This document shows, piece after piece, positions 60,127 to 64,000 of a stretch of DNA of 64,000 nt. Made by a program: the position numbers and the translations under genes. How positions within the stretch are numbered: the stretch's first letter is position 1; every line of letters starts with the position of its first letter. The stretch spans positions 496,001-560,000 of the forward strand of contig JAZGTN010000190.1 in the NCBI GenBank assembly GCA_037783415.1, given 5' to 3'. The notes under the pieces were generated by a model, which saw nothing but the letters and a program-made list of their open reading frames with translations, was not told where the DNA came from and did no database searches. Origin of the DNA: Leptasterias polaris (lineage: Eukaryota; Echinodermata; Asteroidea; Forcipulatida; Asteriidae).

Positions 60127-61221
60127 ATGGAGGCATCGACTGTTGCCCGTATGTTTTTCGATAAGGTAATATGTGAACATGGTTGTCCGAAAACTCTGCT
60201 CAGTGACAGAGGAACGAACTTTCTTAGCAAAATTGTTATGGAAGTTTGTCGTATAATGCAAACTCAAAAACTGAACACTAGTGCCTATCACCCTGCATGT
60301 AACGCTATTCAGGAGAGATTCAATTCGGTCATTTTAGACACTATCTCCCATTATGTGAATGAGTTTCACAATAATTGGGATGAGTATCTTGGAGTAGTTC
60401 AATTTGCTTACAGAACTACTCCTGCTGAAAACTCAGTGGGATATAGCCCGTTTTTTCTGTTGTACGGGAGAGAGGCTAGGTTGCCTTTGGAGGTAACACT
60501 ATCCCAGTATAATCACCCTGACAAATCTGTCAGAGATCACCTTCATCAGCTAATTTCACAACTAGAGATTTTTCGTGGTGTATCTAAAAAATGTGCTGAA
60601 ATGAATCAAATCAAAATGAAGACCTATTTTGACAAAGCAACTCAAGACGTAGAGTATCAAGTTGGTGATACTGTTTGGATTTATATCCCGGTGGTACAAA
60701 AGGGACTTTCTCGCAAATTGGCAAAGTTTTGGGCTGGACCTTATCTCTTAGTAGAGCAGACGGGCCCTGTAAATTTTCGAGTTAGAAATCTGGAAAATAA
60801 TAAGCTACTTTCGACACCGGTTCACGTTAATCGTATGAAATTTGCTTACAATAGATTTGTACGTCCAGGTAATGATATCACACCAAGTGACCTAGAACAG
60901 AATATTTCTTTGCCAATATTGTCTGACGAAGACTGTCCAGAAGATATTTTTGTTCCACTTAAGTCCAAACAGGAGTTGAGTCAGCAAGCTTCCCCAGCTT
61001 CTATTATACCTGGAATACCTACCATTCCAGTAGAACAAACTAAGGAATATGAAATAGCGTGTATACTGCGGGGTAGATACAAGAATAAACGTCTTGAATA
61101 CTTGATTAAATGGAAAGGATTTTCTGATAACGAAGATACATGGGAACCAGAAACAAACCTAAACGAGGCGGCTTTAGAGTATTTGAAAAACAATTCAGTA
61201 AGAATCACAGGAAAATTATAA
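60127..61221 (+). pseudogene. integrase C-terminal half with chromodomain
   Basis: The frame is open from before the ATG at 60127 (ALSNMEASTVARMFF). It holds the second and third parts of the DDE core: LLSDRGTNF (Asp) and HPACNAIQERFN (Glu). The HHCC finger and first Asp are lost. Next come FAYRTTPAENSVGYSPFFL and FLLYGREARLP, the GPY/F-like segment KFWAGPYLL, and a chromodomain near residues 310-358 (EIACILRGRY, LEYLIKWKGFSDNEDTWEP). Chromodomains steer such elements to particular chromatin. It could not catalyse strand transfer as it stands. A piece of this same region is what was fused into the 37.2-kb copy. Confidence 0.9.
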
Positions 61222-61596
61222 TTTGTAAAAGGTGATGTATTTTTGAAAGTTTATTGTGTATTTATGTATACCTATTCTGATTGTACGCTGTAGATGCCAT
61301 TTAAAAATAGTGTAATCTTGTTTGTATATAATTTGGGGATAATGTAAATAATGGGTATTTCCTCAAATGTTGTCATATTGCCGGCAATAACCATCGGAGT
61401 TCGGACGATGAAGGATTGGGATCTCGTGGCCTGGCCAGCCCGCGGACAACAAGATCTTCCACAAGGATCACCATCTCTTCTTCGTGTGGACAAGATTGAC
61501 GATGGTAGACAGCGAATTTAACAAGAGGAATCAACTGCAAGTTTTGTTAAATTGTAATTAAATTGCCAGGAGCCAGTTTTATTTTGGGGTGGCGTA

Positions 61597-61842
61597 TGTT
61601 GTGGAGTTCATTGATATGTAAATGTTGTAACACCCCTCTTAGTAAATGTTGGTATCGCCTACATCTTTATAAGTGGTCACGCCCAGTTGGTTCGACTCAG
61701 TTGGCATCGGGGGCGTTGGACCGGACGAGTGTAACCATAGAACTTCAATAAAATGGTGTTAGTTTGTCGTTGCTAATTAATTGCTGAGTTTGCGTTTACT
61801 TATTTCCTATACGTGTTTCCGGTTTAAGTTGACGTTATAACA
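61597..61842 (+). repeat. 3' LTR, 246 bp
   Basis: Matches the 5' LTR. It is preceded by TTTTGGGGTGGCGTA, which would have to serve as a short polypurine tract. Confidence 0.9.
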
Positions 61843-62038
61843 CTACCATTACTTTGACTCCCAAAATGACGAGCGTGACACAGTAGCCGCGCTTGACTTT
61901 GGTGAAAGGGTTTATCTTTTGGTGTTGTTGTTTATGAGTTGAATGCTGTACCATTTCAATTTGAATTTACTGTTCCATTGAGCTCAATGTTACCATAACG
62001 AGGCGGGAATTAAACACCACATCTTCCATACTTAATTA

Positions 62039-62155
62039 AGGGAGATCGCCAACATAGGGCTAGATAGCTCAGTTGGTAGAGCGCTGGCACGTTAAACCGG
62101 ATGTCGTTGGATTAAATCCCGTCTAGTAATGTTCCCCTTGTTCAACCCAATATCA
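62039..62155 (+). mobile_element. tRNA-like SINE, best-preserved head
   Basis: GGGCTAGATAGCTCAGTTGG then TAGAGCGCTGG (A box), ACGTTAA loop, B box GGATTAAATCC. Acceptor-stem pairing is poor and position 33 is C, so it is a SINE head, not a tRNA gene. Confidence 0.75.
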
Positions 62156-62383
62156 TAATAATAGAAACAACATAACGCCGTTTTTACACCCAACTCGCGT
62201 GTCTCGAAACATTCATTATTATCAATATTGACATGATTTGAACCAAAAAAAATAAAAATAGCCCTTCCAATTTCAATTATTAAATATATTCACATCACAT
62301 GTTCATTTTTGCTGTTTACTCTCAGAACAAAATATATGGAACAAAAACAGAAAATCAAGTAAGCTATTCATGTGTATACTTAC

Positions 62384-62455
62384 AGTACTTGTAAATATGC
62401 CAGACCATTGAATGTACCCGCTCTCAATCGTGTGAGCTGGTTTCTCTCCATATCT
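62384..62455 (-). CDS. LRR GPCR, LRR exon (72 nt), most 5' exon seen
   Basis: Acceptor TTTCTTGCAG, donor GTAAGT. Codes DMERNQLTRLRAGTFNGLAY plus LQV. Phase 2 at both ends. It needs an earlier exon ending in two bases of a Leu codon, which is not found before 64000. Confidence 0.85.
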
Positions 62456-62639
62456 CTGCAAGAAAAACAAACATTCAAAAGAATAAATAAATATCAATAT
62501 TCTCAATTATTCAAAAAGTTGAACACAGATTTTCCCCCTTTTTTAATGAGAGATTACCTAACATCACAGAGCCAAGGACTACCACTTCAATGTGAGGGCT
62601 ATACGCTTATCTGATTTGGGCTATTGAATACCATCAACT

Positions 62640-62880
62640 GCCACCAGGGGCACGTTGCCACCTACTCCTGTGGCTGAAACAGGGTTACCCCCTTCACAGT
62701 CCGTAAAGATGTAGACATGGGTATAATCCACTAGGAGCCTATAGCTGATAAAGAAGAATGCACTATTTTAATACCTTCCCATTTTTTAACGAGCATATTG
62801 TGGTTTACATAACGTCACATTTGTCATGACGGGGATTCGAACCCACACTCTGCTCCTGGCAACACCGGAGCCTTTTTCGG
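62640..62880 (-). mobile_element. tRNA-derived SINE, reversed
   Basis: Minus strand: GGCTCCGGTGTTGCCAGGAG, AGAGTGTGGGTTCGAATCCC (B box), GTCATGACAAATGTGACG, and later GGCTCCTAGTGGATTATACC. Same family as 55985-56165. Confidence 0.7.
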
Positions 62881-63118
62881 GTTGATATGTCTCAAATCAA
62901 AATCACTGTCAGTGCAAGCGAGCTATGGTATTGCTAGCGAGCAATTTTGCGCGTATTGCTCCCTCAGCACAGAATGTCGCTGTATGAAGCGCCATGATTT
63001 TGGGTCCAGATGTTCCGACTGTCAGATCACGGCAGTCTTTATCTCACAACTGCATCTCTTTCGGGAATATACATGTATCTATTTTGTTGCTTCTTCTATT
63101 TTTTTCCCTACCGTTTAA

Positions 63119-63508
63119 AGGGACCGTATACATTTTGTTAGTTGGAAAAGTTCGATTGTTTATTCTTATATGACTGTAGGTTTATACAGCATGAGTATTC
63201 CGGTGAAAAATTAGTTTTAAAAGGTGGAAGCGTTTTTGATACATCGCCAAAACCTCGGAGCGGTTATGTCCATCACGCAGGAAGAATAATCCGTAAATGG
63301 AATACATAATCGGAGAAACGTATCTTACAGTATACGTTTCTCAGATTCAAAATTTGGGGCATAAAACCTGATATTTTTTTCCCTAACCACATTACTCTGA
63401 AAGGAAATGATATATCAAAATGCTTTATTATATCGAAAGCTGCTGTACATCTAACTAAGTAATTGGTTGCCATTGATTTTAAGAGTGATTACCTTCCCTT
63501 CAAAGTCT
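63119..63508. mobile_element. degenerate TTAA MITE
   Basis: Starts next to TTAA (63115) with AGGGACCGTATACATTTTG. It carries the family words reversed (CGGAGCGGTTATGTCCATCA, CGCAGGAAGAATAATCC) and a central hairpin (GAGAAACGTAT, ATACGTTTCTC). The right end is only approximate. Confidence 0.65.
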
Positions 63509-63841
63509 TTAAGAAGTATGAAAGTACATTTCCAATTTATTTATGTGAGTCACTCGGAGACAGTATCACAGCTAAGGGAGTATTCGGTTTCTCGAGCAGA
63601 GAAGCACAGGCGAATTCACATACATAACATAAAAAAGAACATCTTCGATTTGTTTACAATTTATTTTAATATCCCTCACTATGCAGATCACTGATTCAGA
63701 TGAATTTAAAGGGACACACCGGCTTAGTTGGGCTATTTTGGCTACAAAATAGACTAAAACATGAATGGAGAAGAACGGTTCCTAAAAGAAACCATCAATT
63801 TTGGTCGTTTTTGAGCATTTTTCAAAAAACGAAGGTCACAT

Positions 63842-63877
63842 GGGTTATCCGAACCACTTTTTGGGTTCGGATAACCC
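63842..63877. repeat. perfect 14-bp-stem hairpin
   Basis: GGGTTATCCGAACC and GGTTCGGATAACCC separated by 8 bases. Probably the centre of another small MITE; its ends are not identified. Confidence 0.8.
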
Positions 63878-64000
63878 TCGTGATCTTCGGAGTTAGTTTT
63901 ACTTCCAGTCGTATACAAATTAATTACTGCACCGAATTCAACTCTGTTTTTTAACAAGAATTCAGGAGTATTTGACACACAAAAATACTTATTCAAATTA

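Larger units (their letters stand above)
58950..61842 (+). mobile_element. internally deleted chromodomain Ty3/gypsy element
   Basis: LTRs of 246 bp at 58950-59195 and 61597-61842, in the same orientation, both with the GAGTTTG variant. CTAC flanks both sides (58946-58949 and 61843-61846), a perfect 4-bp target duplication. Inside are leader, gag, then a jump near 60091 into the middle of integrase. Protease, reverse transcriptase, RNase H and the integrase N-terminus are gone, so it needs help from an intact relative. It lies in the intron between receptor exons 62384 and 58191, in the opposite orientation to that gene. Confidence 0.95.

Noticed and set aside
62041..62110. tRNA gene
   Set aside because: A and B boxes are present, but acceptor pairing is poor, position 33 is C, and two truncated relatives at 52.5 and 53.0 kb show it is a dispersed SINE.

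Overview
This is AT-rich animal genomic DNA, most likely from an echinoderm (class not determined). The evidence is an interrupted gene for a leucine-rich-repeat 7TM receptor of the GRL101/relaxin-receptor kind, a broken P2X7-C-terminal-like gene, a secreted C-type lectin first exon, tRNA-derived SINEs, CR1/L2-like LINEs (one with a 2A-like motif), a chromodomain Ty3/gypsy family and TTAA-flanked MITEs. Genes are sparse, introns are large, and most of the window is repeats.

Layout. 0.8-1.1 kb: THAP zinc-finger relic. 1.3-1.7 kb: palindromic MITE. 1.8-4.4 kb (-): LINE whose ORF is open although the catalytic half of its reverse transcriptase is deleted. 5.5 kb: SINE. 6.0-6.5 kb (-): Penelope-like relic. 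7.05-7.34 kb and 24.95-25.75 kb (+): three decayed exons of a P2X7-like gene whose outer parts match in splice phase. 8.4-15.9 kb: a 3.7-kb segment present twice in tandem, each copy with a foldback of about 90-bp arms. 18.1-18.5 kb: minisatellite of nested palindromes. 22-24.3 kb: TTAA MITE, second minisatellite, SINE. 27.0-31.1 kb and 33.3-38.8 kb: two large inverted repeats. The second encloses a tandem array and a Ty3/gypsy derivative whose LTRs point at each other. 31.4-31.9 kb: 5'-truncated LINE tail. 33.1-33.3 kb: LINE 5' fragment with a degenerate 2A-like motif and a zinc finger. 39 kb (-): signal peptide plus half a C-type lectin domain. 39.8-49.1 kb: mostly short tandem duplications, SINEs and MITEs.

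49.9-62.5 kb (-) is the best gene: nine exons of a GPCR. Eight short exons (six of 72 nt, one of 78, one of 84) each carry one leucine-rich repeat. They join in phase 2 to a 1,210-nt exon coding all seven membrane helices. Every junction rebuilds a leucine codon. The 5' end lies beyond the window. A second, differently deleted copy of the Ty3/gypsy family (58.95-61.84 kb) sits in one of its introns.

I found no complete, clearly functional gene lying wholly inside the window. The most unusual item is the Ty3/gypsy derivative with head-to-head LTRs bounded by a perfect 4-bp target duplication. It appears to have been rearranged before or during integration.
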